Of a stretch of DNA of 64,000 nt, positions 56,721-64,000 are shown piece after piece. The notes below the pieces were generated by a model. It was given only the letters and a program-made list of their open reading frames with translations, was not told the origin of the DNA and did no database searches. This DNA is from Pusillimonas sp. T2 (GTDB lineage: Bacteria > Pseudomonadota > Gammaproteobacteria > Burkholderiales > Burkholderiaceae_B): contig NZ_NIQA01000008.1 of the NCBI RefSeq assembly GCF_002236805.1, positions 79,115-143,114 of the forward strand. Direction: 5' to 3'. How positions within the stretch are numbered: position 1 is the stretch's first letter; each line of letters starts with the position of its first letter. Made by a program: the position numbers and the translations under genes.

Positions 56721-58391
56721 ATGAACGCACCTCACGCCAGAAAGCTGACGCCTTTTACCGGTGGCGTACAGCGCACTTATGACACCAACGTACTGATCAT
56801 TGGCGGGGGCCCCGCAGGTACCTGGGCCGCTATCAGCGCCGCAACAAAAGGTTGCAGTGTCATCCTCGTCGACAAAGGATTCTGCGGCACATCCGGCGCC
56901 ACAGCACCATCAGGTACGGGTGTGTGGTATGTAAAGCCCGACACAACGCTGCGTGAACAGGCCAAAGCCAGCCGATACGAAATGGGCGGCAAACTGGCCG
57001 AGTATGAGTGGATGGACCGAGTTCTTGAACAGACTTGGCTGAACATTCACCAGTTGGCCGATTGGGGCTATCCCTTTCCCGTCGACGAACTCGGAGAGTC
57101 TCAACGGACATCGCTTCAAGGCCCCGAATACATGCGCCTGATGCGTAAACAGGCCAAGGCCCACGGGGTCCGGATTCTCGACCATCATCCCGCACTCGAG
57201 CTGCTGATACACGCGGATGGTTCAGTTGGCGGCGCAACTGGGATCAACCGTATGAACGGTGATACCTGGAGCATCCGTTCCCAATCGGTTGTCATCGCAA
57301 CCGGAGGGTGCGCATTTCTGAGCCGGGCGCTGGGCTGCAATGTCCTAACCGGTGATGGGCTGTTGATGGCGGCCGAAGCCGGCGCCGAGTTGTCGGGCAT
57401 GGAGTTTTCGAACGCTTACGGGCTGGGACCTGCATTCTCATCCGTCACCAAGTCCCTGTTCTATAACTGGGCTAACTTCTACAACGAAGATGGCACCCTA
57501 ATTGAAGGTGCGGGCTCAGCGCGCGGGCGCGGCAAGATCGCCCAAACGCTTCAAACTCAGCCGGTCTTCGCTCGCCTGGACCGGGCAGATGCGCAGATTC
57601 GCACCTGGATGCGTACGGCCCAACCGAATTTCTTTGTCTCCTTTGATCGGCGCGGAATCAATCCATTCACAGATTTTTTCCCTGTCTCGCTGCGCCTGGA
57701 GGGCACAGTTCGCGGCACCGGCGGCCTGAACATTCTGTCAAAGGAGTGTGCCACTAACGTCGCAGGGCTCTACGCTGCCGGTGACGCTGCAACGCGTGAG
57801 TTGATCTGCGGAGGCTTTACCGGAGGTGGTAGTCATAATGCGGCGTGGGCGTTGTCATCCGGTTTCTGGGCTGGCGCGGGAGCGGCCGACTTCAGCAAGC
57901 AGTCACCTCAAACCGGCAAGGAATCGTTATGGCGCGCCGGTCACGCTGGCCTGCCACACAATAATCACCACGTCTGGTCAGCACAAGACGTCATCAAACG
58001 GACGCAGGACGAAGTGTTCCCTTATGCGCGGAACTGGGCGCGTGAAGGTAGCGAACTGAGCGAATCACTCACACGACTTGATGCACTCTGGGCGCAGATT
58101 TCAAATGGAAGCCCGCAGGGCAGCGCATCCGACCTGGTTAAAGCCCGCGAGGCCGCAGCCATGTTGGCCACGGCGCGATGGATGTATCAAAGCGCACTGT
58201 CACGCCAGGAAACCCGAGGCATGCACCGACGCAGGGACTACGTCCGACTTGACCCGCTGCAACGTCATCGGGTTATTTGCGGCGGGCTACATCAGCTTTG
58301 GGTCGACCGAAAACAGGTTGTCGATCGTCATGTCGACCCGGCCGCAACGCCAACCCACATTCAACCCCCTGCTGAACTGGAGACAACATGA
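56721..58391 (+). CDS. FAD-dependent oxidoreductase, AprA/SdhA-like
   Basis: This 556-aa cytoplasmic flavoprotein has the dinucleotide-binding loop GGGPAGTWAA (Gly28-Gly33) and, near residue 355, the second FAD block GLYAAGDAATRELICGGFTGGGSHNAAWAL. The general fold is the succinate dehydrogenase/fumarate reductase/APS reductase alpha group. The HPT-type substrate motif of fumarate reductases is not present; that position reads GMEFSNAYGLGPAF, closer in style to APS reductase alpha. Its stop overlaps the ferredoxin start (ATGA), so the two are probably subunits of one complex. The substrate is unknown. Confidence 0.8.
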   Translation: MNAPHARKLTPFTGGVQRTYDTNVLIIGGGPAGTWAAISAATKGCSVILVDKGFCGTSGATAPSGTGVWYVKPDTTLREQAKASRYEMGGKLAEYEWMDRVLEQTWLNIHQLADWGYPFPVDELGESQRTSLQGPEYMRLMRKQAKAHGVRILDHHPALELLIHADGSVGGATGINRMNGDTWSIRSQSVVIATGGCAFLSRALGCNVLTGDGLLMAAEAGAELSGMEFSNAYGLGPAFSSVTKSLFYNWANFYNEDGTLIEGAGSARGRGKIAQTLQTQPVFARLDRADAQIRTWMRTAQPNFFVSFDRRGINPFTDFFPVSLRLEGTVRGTGGLNILSKECATNVAGLYAAGDAATRELICGGFTGGGSHNAAWALSSGFWAGAGAADFSKQSPQTGKESLWRAGHAGLPHNNHHVWSAQDVIKRTQDEVFPYARNWAREGSELSESLTRLDALWAQISNGSPQGSASDLVKAREAAAMLATARWMYQSALSRQETRGMHRRRDYVRLDPLQRHRVICGGLHQLWVDRKQVVDRHVDPAATPTHIQPPAELETT

Positions 58392-58717
58392 TTGAAATCG
58401 TCAGCGCAGAACGTTGCACCGCTTGCAATATTTGCGTTCAGGTCTGCCCCACCAACGTCTTTGAGATTGTTAAGGACGAAGCCCCGCGTATCGCGCGACA
58501 AAACGACTGCCAAACATGCTTCATGTGCGAACTGTATTGTCCTGAAGACGCCTTGTACGTCGCACCTGTCGCCGATGAGCCCGTCCATGTCAACGCGCAG
58601 GACGAAAAGCTCAAGTCGCTAATGGGCAGCTACAAAAAGTCCATTGGCTGGAGCAAAGGGCAAACATCCACGGCGGCACGCGACCACAGCTTTGAATTAC
58701 TACTACGAGCACATTGA
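58388..58717 (+). CDS. 2x[4Fe-4S] ferredoxin, AprB-like
   Basis: The product is 109 aa. Two cluster motifs are seen: C10-x2-C13-x2-C16-x3-C20-P and C41-x2-C44-x2-C47-x3-C51-P. A C-terminal extension (GSYKKSIGWSKGQTSTAA) beyond the ferredoxin fold resembles the tail of APS reductase beta-type subunits that wrap around the flavoprotein. It would pass electrons to or from the flavoprotein encoded immediately before it. The next gene starts 1 bp after its stop. Confidence 0.87.
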   Translation: MIEIVSAERCTACNICVQVCPTNVFEIVKDEAPRIARQNDCQTCFMCELYCPEDALYVAPVADEPVHVNAQDEKLKSLMGSYKKSIGWSKGQTSTAARDHSFELLLRAH

Positions 58718-58718
58718 C

Positions 58719-59702
58719 ATGACCAAAATAGATAACCAACTAAGAAGCCGACGAACATTCCTTCAGATGGCACTGGCGGCAGGCGCCAGCTTGGCGGTTC
58801 CAGGACTCAGCATTGGCCAAGCAAAAGAAACTACTTTGCGAATCGGATATATCGGCCCATCACCCGAGTTGGTAAACGTGAGCGGCTGGGCACTGACCAA
58901 AGGGCACTTGGTACGTGAAATAGAACCTTTGGGCTACCGTTCAGTCACCACACACACATTTGCCAACGGCCCCGATCTGAATGAAGCTTTCCTGGCAGGA
59001 TCAGTGGACGTCGGCATTTATGGCGACACCCCTTCCCTGGTTGCGCGCTCGCGGGGGCTCAAGAACAAGCTAATCGGCTTTGATCAGATCGGAATGGACG
59101 TCTGGTTACTCACTCCGCAAGGCGGCGTCACGAGTATCAAGGCGCTCGAAGGACAAGTGGTCGCTGTCGCGCTGGGGTCCTACATGCACCGATATGTCAT
59201 TGGTCTGCTCAAGGGCGCAGGCATTCTCAAGTCGACAAAGATCGTTTATATGCTGCCCCGTGATGGCGGGCCTGCGCTTGAGAAAAAAGCCGTAGCGGCG
59301 TTTGCTGCGCCTATCGGCATGGGTCCGTTACTCGCTGCACGAGGCTTTCCTGTACTCGATCAGGCAAGCCGGCATCCAGACTTGACCGGCTCATCATTGA
59401 TCACAGCGTCGGATGAAGCACTCAACCGGGTACCAGAACTTGCTGCCGCGCTACTTCGCGCCAGACAATCTGCACTGGACGAAATTCGAAAGAACCCCGA
59501 TGCGTATTATGCATTCCACGCCAAGGCGAGCGGCTTTACGGAAGAAGTAGTCCGGGCGTCGCACCCAATCTCGCAGTTTGCCTACGACGCATATCCTGCC
59601 ATAGGTCTCGAGGGTGTAAAAGACGTCAATCAATTTTTACTCAACGAGAAACTGATTCGTCAGCCTGTAGACCTAAATCAATGGCGTCTGGCGGGGCTAT
59701 GA
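58719..59702 (+). CDS. Tat-exported sulfonate/nitrate-type ABC substrate-binding protein
   Basis: The product is 327 aa. The N-terminus LRSRRTFLQMALAAGASLAVPG is a twin-arginine signal (S-R-R-x-F-L), followed by an SsuA/TauA/NMT1-type domain (TLRIGYIGPSPELVNVSGWAL; DLNEAFLAGSVDVGIYGDTPSLVA). Such proteins bind alkanesulfonates, taurine, nitrate, or pyrimidine or aromatic ligands, so the ligand is not assignable. ATG 58719 is chosen because it gives a correctly placed Tat motif and abuts the ferredoxin stop. The permease gene follows after 3 bp. Confidence 0.87.
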   Translation: MTKIDNQLRSRRTFLQMALAAGASLAVPGLSIGQAKETTLRIGYIGPSPELVNVSGWALTKGHLVREIEPLGYRSVTTHTFANGPDLNEAFLAGSVDVGIYGDTPSLVARSRGLKNKLIGFDQIGMDVWLLTPQGGVTSIKALEGQVVAVALGSYMHRYVIGLLKGAGILKSTKIVYMLPRDGGPALEKKAVAAFAAPIGMGPLLAARGFPVLDQASRHPDLTGSSLITASDEALNRVPELAAALLRARQSALDEIRKNPDAYYAFHAKASGFTEEVVRASHPISQFAYDAYPAIGLEGVKDVNQFLLNEKLIRQPVDLNQWRLAGL

Positions 59703-59705
59703 ATC

Positions 59706-60509
59706 ATGACAAAGACTACACCCTTCGATCGATCGTGGCTCACCCCCATCCTGCCCTGGGTTCTACCGGTCATGTTACTGGTCCTTTGGGAAACCGCAGT
59801 AACAACAGGCCTGATCGGGACACATCTCTTGCCAGCCCCCACAGAAGTCTTAAAAGCGGGTTGGGACCTCAGTGCCTCTGGTGAGTTATGGAACCATATG
59901 CTTGTCAGCACAGGCCGCGCACTGGCGGGGTTTGCTATCGGCGCCAGCCTGGGTTTGCTAATGGGTATTTTGACGGGCGTGTCGCGCTTCAACGAACTGT
60001 TGTTTGACAGTTCAATGCAAATGATTCGCAACATACCTCACCTGGCTCTGATTCCCCTTGTCATCATCTGGTTCGGTATTGATGAAAGTGCCAAGATTTT
60101 TCTGGTAGCACTGGGAACACTATTCCCAGTCTATATCAACACCTACCATGGTATCCGTCAGGTCGATCCAAACTTGATAGAAATGTCGCGCAGTTATGGT
60201 CTATCTGGGTGGCAACTGTTCAGACACGCCATTTTGCCAGGGGCTCTGCCATCTATCCTGGTGGGTATCCGCTTTTCACTCGGCTTAATGTGGCTGACCC
60301 TGATCGTTGCAGAAACCATTTCTGCAACAGCAGGGATCGGGTACCTTGCAATGAACGCACGCGAGTTTCTACAAACCGATATCGTCGTTTTCGCCATTCT
60401 TACCTACGCTCTGCTTGGAAAAGCAGCTGACACCCTCGCGCGTGGACTGGAACATCATTGGCTGAACTGGCACCCCGCTTTCCAAACATCTTCAAGGACT
60501 TCGACATGA
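59706..60509 (+). CDS. SsuC/TauC-type ABC transporter permease
   Basis: This 267-aa BPD-type permease has about six hydrophobic helices, the sulfonate/nitrate family pattern [15 protein letters not shown] at the N-terminal side and the EAA-like loop ...[31 protein letters not shown]. It ends with ATGA overlap into the ATPase gene. It would form the channel for the solute-binding protein encoded just before it. Confidence 0.9.
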   Translation: MTKTTPFDRSWLTPILPWVLPVMLLVLWETAVTTGLIGTHLLPAPTEVLKAGWDLSASGELWNHMLVSTGRALAGFAIGASLGLLMGILTGVSRFNELLFDSSMQMIRNIPHLALIPLVIIWFGIDESAKIFLVALGTLFPVYINTYHGIRQVDPNLIEMSRSYGLSGWQLFRHAILPGALPSILVGIRFSLGLMWLTLIVAETISATAGIGYLAMNAREFLQTDIVVFAILTYALLGKAADTLARGLEHHWLNWHPAFQTSSRTST

Positions 60510-61342
60510 ACACGATAGAGCACGGCTTAGGAATTGAACTGCAAGGTATCGAGAAAACCTTTAACACGCGACGCGTACTACGGGACATCACTCTTGAAAT
60601 ACCTGCCGGACAATTTGTTGCGATTGTCGGGCGCAGCGGATGCGGCAAAAGCACGCTGCTAAGGCTCTTGTCGGGGCTTGATGCAACGACGCACGGGACG
60701 ATCAACGACGACCAAGGCAAACCCTTGGACGCCAGTCAGAGTCAAGTCCGGCTCATGTTTCAGGATTCTCGACTGCTGCCCTGGAAGTCGGTGCTCGATA
60801 ATGTCCGTCTTGGACTACCCATTGAAGCCACGCAGGCGGCGCTGGACGCCCTGGATGCCGTTGGCCTGAAAGACCGAGCCAAAGACTGGCCCGCAACACT
60901 ATCTGGGGGACAACGCCAACGTATCGCTCTGGCCCGAGCTTTGGTCCACAAACCACGCCTGTTGCTGCTCGACGAACCTCTCGGCGCGCTTGATGCCCTG
61001 ACACGCATTGAAATGCAACAACTGATCGAAAAACTCTGGACCAGGCAGGGTTTTACTGTGGTTCTCGTCACACACGATATCAGCGAAGCCGTATCAGTGG
61101 CCGACCGGATCATTCTGATTGAAACAGGCCGCATTGGGATCGACTTGCCCGTGAATGTGGCTCGCCCCAGAGATCGACACTGCCCGGAGCTCGCGGCCAT
61201 TGAACGGCTTATACTTGAACGTGTCATGCGTCCGATCGAATCCAGCACACAAGTCGGGGTTGACGCACTCAGTGCACAGGAACATGACGCCCTGCTGCCA
61301 GAGAACGATCCGCTATACTCCGGACGCCATTCCATGGCGTGA
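60506..61342 (+). CDS. SsuB/TauB-type ABC transporter ATPase
   Basis: This ~278-aa ATPase has Walker [10 protein letters not shown], the Q-loop [17 protein letters not shown], the signature [15 protein letters not shown] and Walker [17 protein letters not shown], all of the sulfonate/nitrate/taurine subclass. Start ATG 60506 overlaps the permease stop. The C-terminal ~45 residues ([22 protein letters not shown]) exceed the core. It is the last gene of the cassette; rlmH begins 51 bp later. Confidence 0.9.
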   Translation: MNTIEHGLGIELQGIEKTFNTRRVLRDITLEIPAGQFVAIVGRSGCGKSTLLRLLSGLDATTHGTINDDQGKPLDASQSQVRLMFQDSRLLPWKSVLDNVRLGLPIEATQAALDALDAVGLKDRAKDWPATLSGGQRQRIALARALVHKPRLLLLDEPLGALDALTRIEMQQLIEKLWTRQGFTVVLVTHDISEAVSVADRIILIETGRIGIDLPVNVARPRDRHCPELAAIERLILERVMRPIESSTQVGVDALSAQEHDALLPENDPLYSGRHSMA

Positions 61343-61393
61343 ACACCCATCTGGTGCCCCATGAAAACCCCACTGCCCTTTTTGATCGACTGA

Positions 61394-61864
61394 ATGAAAC
61401 TTATTGTTACTGCAGTGGGCATACGTATGCCTCGTTGGGTTGAAGAGGCTTGGCAAGACTACGCCAAGCGTATGCCCGCAGATTGCACCCTGGTACTGCG
61501 CGAAATCAAACCCGAACCGAGAACCAGCGGGAAAACACCGCAGCAAATGATGCAAGCCGAAGCGCAACGCATCGACGCAGCGTTGCCCAGTCACGCTCGA
61601 ATTATTGCGCTTGACGAACATGGCCGGGACCTGACCACGATGAAACTGGCCGACGAGCTTCAGAAGTGGCGTGCTGACGGACAGGATGTCGTGTTTTTGA
61701 TTGGTGGCCCCGATGGTCTGGATAGCCAACTGAAGCAACGGTGTGATAGCCTGATACGACTGTCATCCTTGACGTTACCTCACCCGATGGTCAGGGTCGT
61801 CCTGGCCGAGCAGCTCTACCGTGCTTGGGCCATCAACACCAATCATCCTTACCATCGGGCCTAA
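61394..61864 (+). CDS. rlmH: 23S rRNA pseudouridine-1915 N3-methyltransferase RlmH
   Basis: This 156-aa SPOUT enzyme methylates pseudouridine 1915 in helix 69 of assembled ribosomes. The N-terminus [20 protein letters not shown], the SAM loop [12 protein letters not shown] and the C-terminal [23 protein letters not shown] are canonical. Normally it directly follows rsfS; pyk follows here after 15 bp. Confidence 0.97.
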   Translation: MKLIVTAVGIRMPRWVEEAWQDYAKRMPADCTLVLREIKPEPRTSGKTPQQMMQAEAQRIDAALPSHARIIALDEHGRDLTTMKLADELQKWRADGQDVVFLIGGPDGLDSQLKQRCDSLIRLSSLTLPHPMVRVVLAEQLYRAWAINTNHPYHRA

Positions 61865-61879
61865 TCAGAGTGCCCGATC

Positions 61880-63313
61880 ATGCAGAAACGCCGTACCAAA
61901 ATTGTGGCCACACTAGGCCCTGCCAGCTCGTCTCCTGAAGTCATCGAAAAACTCATCCTGGCTGGCATGGACGTTGCCCGGCTTAATTTTTCGCATGGTA
62001 GCGCGCAAGATCATCGTGAACGCACCGAGCTGGTTCGGTCGTTGGCAGCCAAGCACAAACGGCGTGTCGCCATTATGGGCGACCTTCAAGGCCCAAAAAT
62101 CCGTATTGCCAAATTTCGTAACCAGCAGGTCAACCTGACCGAAGGCAATACATTTACGTTATCGAATCTGCATCCCGATACCGAAGGCGATGACACCATT
62201 GTGGGCATTGACTACCCCAGCCTGGTTCGCGACTGTCGGCCAGACGACGAGTTGCTGCTCGACGACGGCCGTATTGTGCTGCGGGTCGATCGAGTCGACG
62301 AGCATGCGGTTTACACCACCATTACCCAGGGCGGCGTTTTATCTAACAATAAAGGGATTAATCGCCGTGGCGGCGGGATCTCTGCCCCAAGCCTCACAGA
62401 AAAAGACAAAGCTGACATCAAAACAATTGCTGAGCTCGAACTAGATTATGTCGCGGTATCGTTTCCCAGGTACGGACATGACATCACCATGGCACGCGAG
62501 TTGCTTGACGCTGCGGGTAGCCGAGCTTGGATCATTGCCAAAATTGAACGTGCCGAAGCCGTGGCAGACGATGCCGCCCTTGATGACCTGATTGCAGCCA
62601 GTGACGGCGTCATGGTCGCACGCGGCGATCTTGGCGTCGAGGTAGGCGACGCGCGGCTGGCCGGGATCCAGAAACGCATTATTTTGCACGCACGCACACT
62701 GAATAAACTTGTCATTACTGCAACGCAAATGATGGAATCCATGGTGTCGAGCCGGTTGCCAACACGCGCTGAAGTATCCGACGTTGCCAATGCGGTTCTT
62801 GACTATACCGATGCAGTCATGCTTTCGGCCGAATCGGCCGCTGGGCAATATCCTGTCGAGGCGGTGGCGGCGATGGCCCGAATCTGTTTGGGTGCCGAAC
62901 AAGAGCCCGGTACAACCAAGTCGAAACACCGAATCGGTGAAACCTTTAACCGTTGCGACGAGACCATTGCCTTGTCGGCCATGTATGCCGCCAATCACTT
63001 TCATGGCATCAAAGCCATTGTCAGTCTGACGGAAAGCGGCCATACGCCGCTTATCATGTCGCGAATCCGGTCGGGTGTGCCCATTTACTGTTATACCTCT
63101 CACCCAGCCACCGAACGCCGTGTAGCGATGTTTCGTGGCGTCTACGCGCTCCCGTTCGATGCTAATGCCGTTGCTTGGGAAGAAATCGGCGATACTGCCG
63201 TGCGCGTACTGGTCGAACAAGGACTATTGCAAACCGGCGAGTGGGTCATTATTACAAGAGGCGACACGCCTCACGACGGCGGCACCAACAGCATGCGCAT
63301 CGTTTGCGCCTGA
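61880..63313 (+). CDS. pyk: Pyruvate kinase
   Basis: This 477-aa glycolytic enzyme forms ATP and pyruvate from phosphoenolpyruvate. MQKRRTKIVATLGPASSSPEVIEKL, the catalytic AKIERAEAV and the VMVARGDLGVEVG block, and the ESAAGQYPVEAV helix are all present. Its place between rlmH and maf suggests cotranscription. Confidence 0.97.
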   Translation: MQKRRTKIVATLGPASSSPEVIEKLILAGMDVARLNFSHGSAQDHRERTELVRSLAAKHKRRVAIMGDLQGPKIRIAKFRNQQVNLTEGNTFTLSNLHPDTEGDDTIVGIDYPSLVRDCRPDDELLLDDGRIVLRVDRVDEHAVYTTITQGGVLSNNKGINRRGGGISAPSLTEKDKADIKTIAELELDYVAVSFPRYGHDITMARELLDAAGSRAWIIAKIERAEAVADDAALDDLIAASDGVMVARGDLGVEVGDARLAGIQKRIILHARTLNKLVITATQMMESMVSSRLPTRAEVSDVANAVLDYTDAVMLSAESAAGQYPVEAVAAMARICLGAEQEPGTTKSKHRIGETFNRCDETIALSAMYAANHFHGIKAIVSLTESGHTPLIMSRIRSGVPIYCYTSHPATERRVAMFRGVYALPFDANAVAWEEIGDTAVRVLVEQGLLQTGEWVIITRGDTPHDGGTNSMRIVCA

Positions 63314-63344
63314 CGCATGATCTCTAATAATCTATTTACACAAT

Positions 63345-63956
63345 ATGTCGATTTATCTTGCCTCTGCCAGCCCCAGGCGCCACGAAATACTTTTACAAAT
63401 GGGCGTAGCACACGACATCCTAATCGTGCCTGCACCGCCTGGCGATGACGAGCCACAACTGCCGGGCGAGTCGCCGGAAGCCTATGTGTTGCGTACGGCC
63501 CATGAAAAAGCCGATCGGGCGATTCAATGGATAACAACAGCCAAACTGCCGCAAAAGCCTGTGCTCACTGCCGATACAACAGTTTCTATTGAGGGACGGG
63601 TATTGGGTAAGCCATCGTCGCTTGACGACGCCAGACACATGCTTGAATGCCTGTCGGGTAAGACACACCAAGTGCAGACGGTTGTTACCTTGACTGCCGG
63701 TGCTCGTCGTGAGGAACGCATCAGTACCACTACGGTCACTTTCTCACCGCTGAGTTCAACCGAGATCCAAGCGTACTGCACCAGCACTGAGCCGTGGGGC
63801 AAGGCAGGCGGCTACGGCATCCAAGGCAAGGCGTCGATGTTTATCCAGCGTATCGCGGGCAGTTATAGCGGCGTGATGGGGCTACCGGTGTTCGAGACCG
63901 CGCAGCTGCTCAAGGCACACGGCTTGCTTACGGACCCTGTCGTCGTCCAGGAGTGA
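63345..63956 (+). CDS. maf: Maf-family nucleoside triphosphate pyrophosphatase
   Basis: This 203-aa Maf/YhdE-type protein has IYLASASPRRHEILLQMG at the N-terminus, the metal/substrate residues in LTADTTVSIEGRVLGKPSS and EPWGKAGGYGIQGKASMFIQRI. Maf enzymes hydrolyse dTTP/UTP or modified pyrimidine nucleotides and restrain septation. The last 44 bases of the window after its stop hold no gene that I can support. Confidence 0.95.
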   Translation: MSIYLASASPRRHEILLQMGVAHDILIVPAPPGDDEPQLPGESPEAYVLRTAHEKADRAIQWITTAKLPQKPVLTADTTVSIEGRVLGKPSSLDDARHMLECLSGKTHQVQTVVTLTAGARREERISTTTVTFSPLSSTEIQAYCTSTEPWGKAGGYGIQGKASMFIQRIAGSYSGVMGLPVFETAQLLKAHGLLTDPVVVQE

Positions 63957-64000
63957 TGACGCGAGAACCGGGCTCAATTTCCTGCTCGATTCAACGACAT

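Noticed and set aside
63956..64000. Possible start of a next gene (ATG overlapping the maf stop)
   Set aside because: Only 15 codons are inside the window, and they do not resemble RNase G or any other expected neighbour of maf.

Overview
The window looks like chromosome of a betaproteobacterium in Burkholderiales, most likely Alcaligenaceae (Bordetella/Pusillimonas-like). This is inferred from the conserved blocks ndk-rlmN-rodZ-ispG, yebC-purD-hemF-nadD-rsfS-rlmH-pyk-maf and rpsP-rimM-trmD, from the betaproteobacterial style of the proteins, and from the absence of any transposase, phage gene, CRISPR array, rRNA or tRNA that I can recognise. The genus is not determined.

Layout. 1-10.7 kb is housekeeping: ispG (cut by the left edge), a short RodZ-like protein, rlmN, ndk, valS, trmD-rimM-rpsP, tusA and alaS. 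10.8-21.3 kb is a complete purine-ring degradation locus. On the minus strand it runs from a GntR regulator through puuE, uraD, alc, allA, xdhA and xdhB to xdhC; divergently it has uraH and the membrane, cytochrome-fused urate oxidase puuD. Together they take (hypo)xanthine through urate, 5-hydroxyisourate, OHCU, allantoin, allantoate and ureidoglycolate to glyoxylate and urea. 21.3-30.1 kb is an eight-gene operon for a type IVb pilus of the plasmid R64 thin-pilus type (pilL-N-O-P-Q-R-S-V), with no prepilin peptidase, lytic transglycosylase or shufflon recombinase next to it. 30.6-35 kb holds three small uncharacterised genes, purB, a GST and mnmA.

35-43.5 kb: aroG (DAHP synthase) is preceded by a Phe/Tyr-rich leader peptide and an intrinsic terminator, i.e. 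a translation-coupled attenuator. Divergent from it is the ectoine/hydroxyectoine importer ehuBCDA, which converges on the ectoine biosynthesis operon ectR-ectA-ectB-ectC-ectD. 43.5-52.5 kb: tldD, a nitrilase-family amidase, an H-NS-like protein, a DUF4136-like lipoprotein, pepN, fbp and a HerA-type ATPase. 52.5-64 kb: yebC-purD-hemF-nadD-rsfS, then a tightly overlapping five-gene cassette (AprA/SdhA-like flavoprotein, 2x[4Fe-4S] ferredoxin, Tat-exported substrate-binding protein, permease, ATPase) that splits the usual rsfS-rlmH pair, then rlmH-pyk-maf.

The most interesting items are the aroG attenuator (possibly also controlling the tRNA thiolase gene mnmA downstream) and the flavoprotein/ferredoxin/sulfonate-type ABC cassette, whose substrate I cannot assign. 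The chromosomal R64-like pilus locus comes next.
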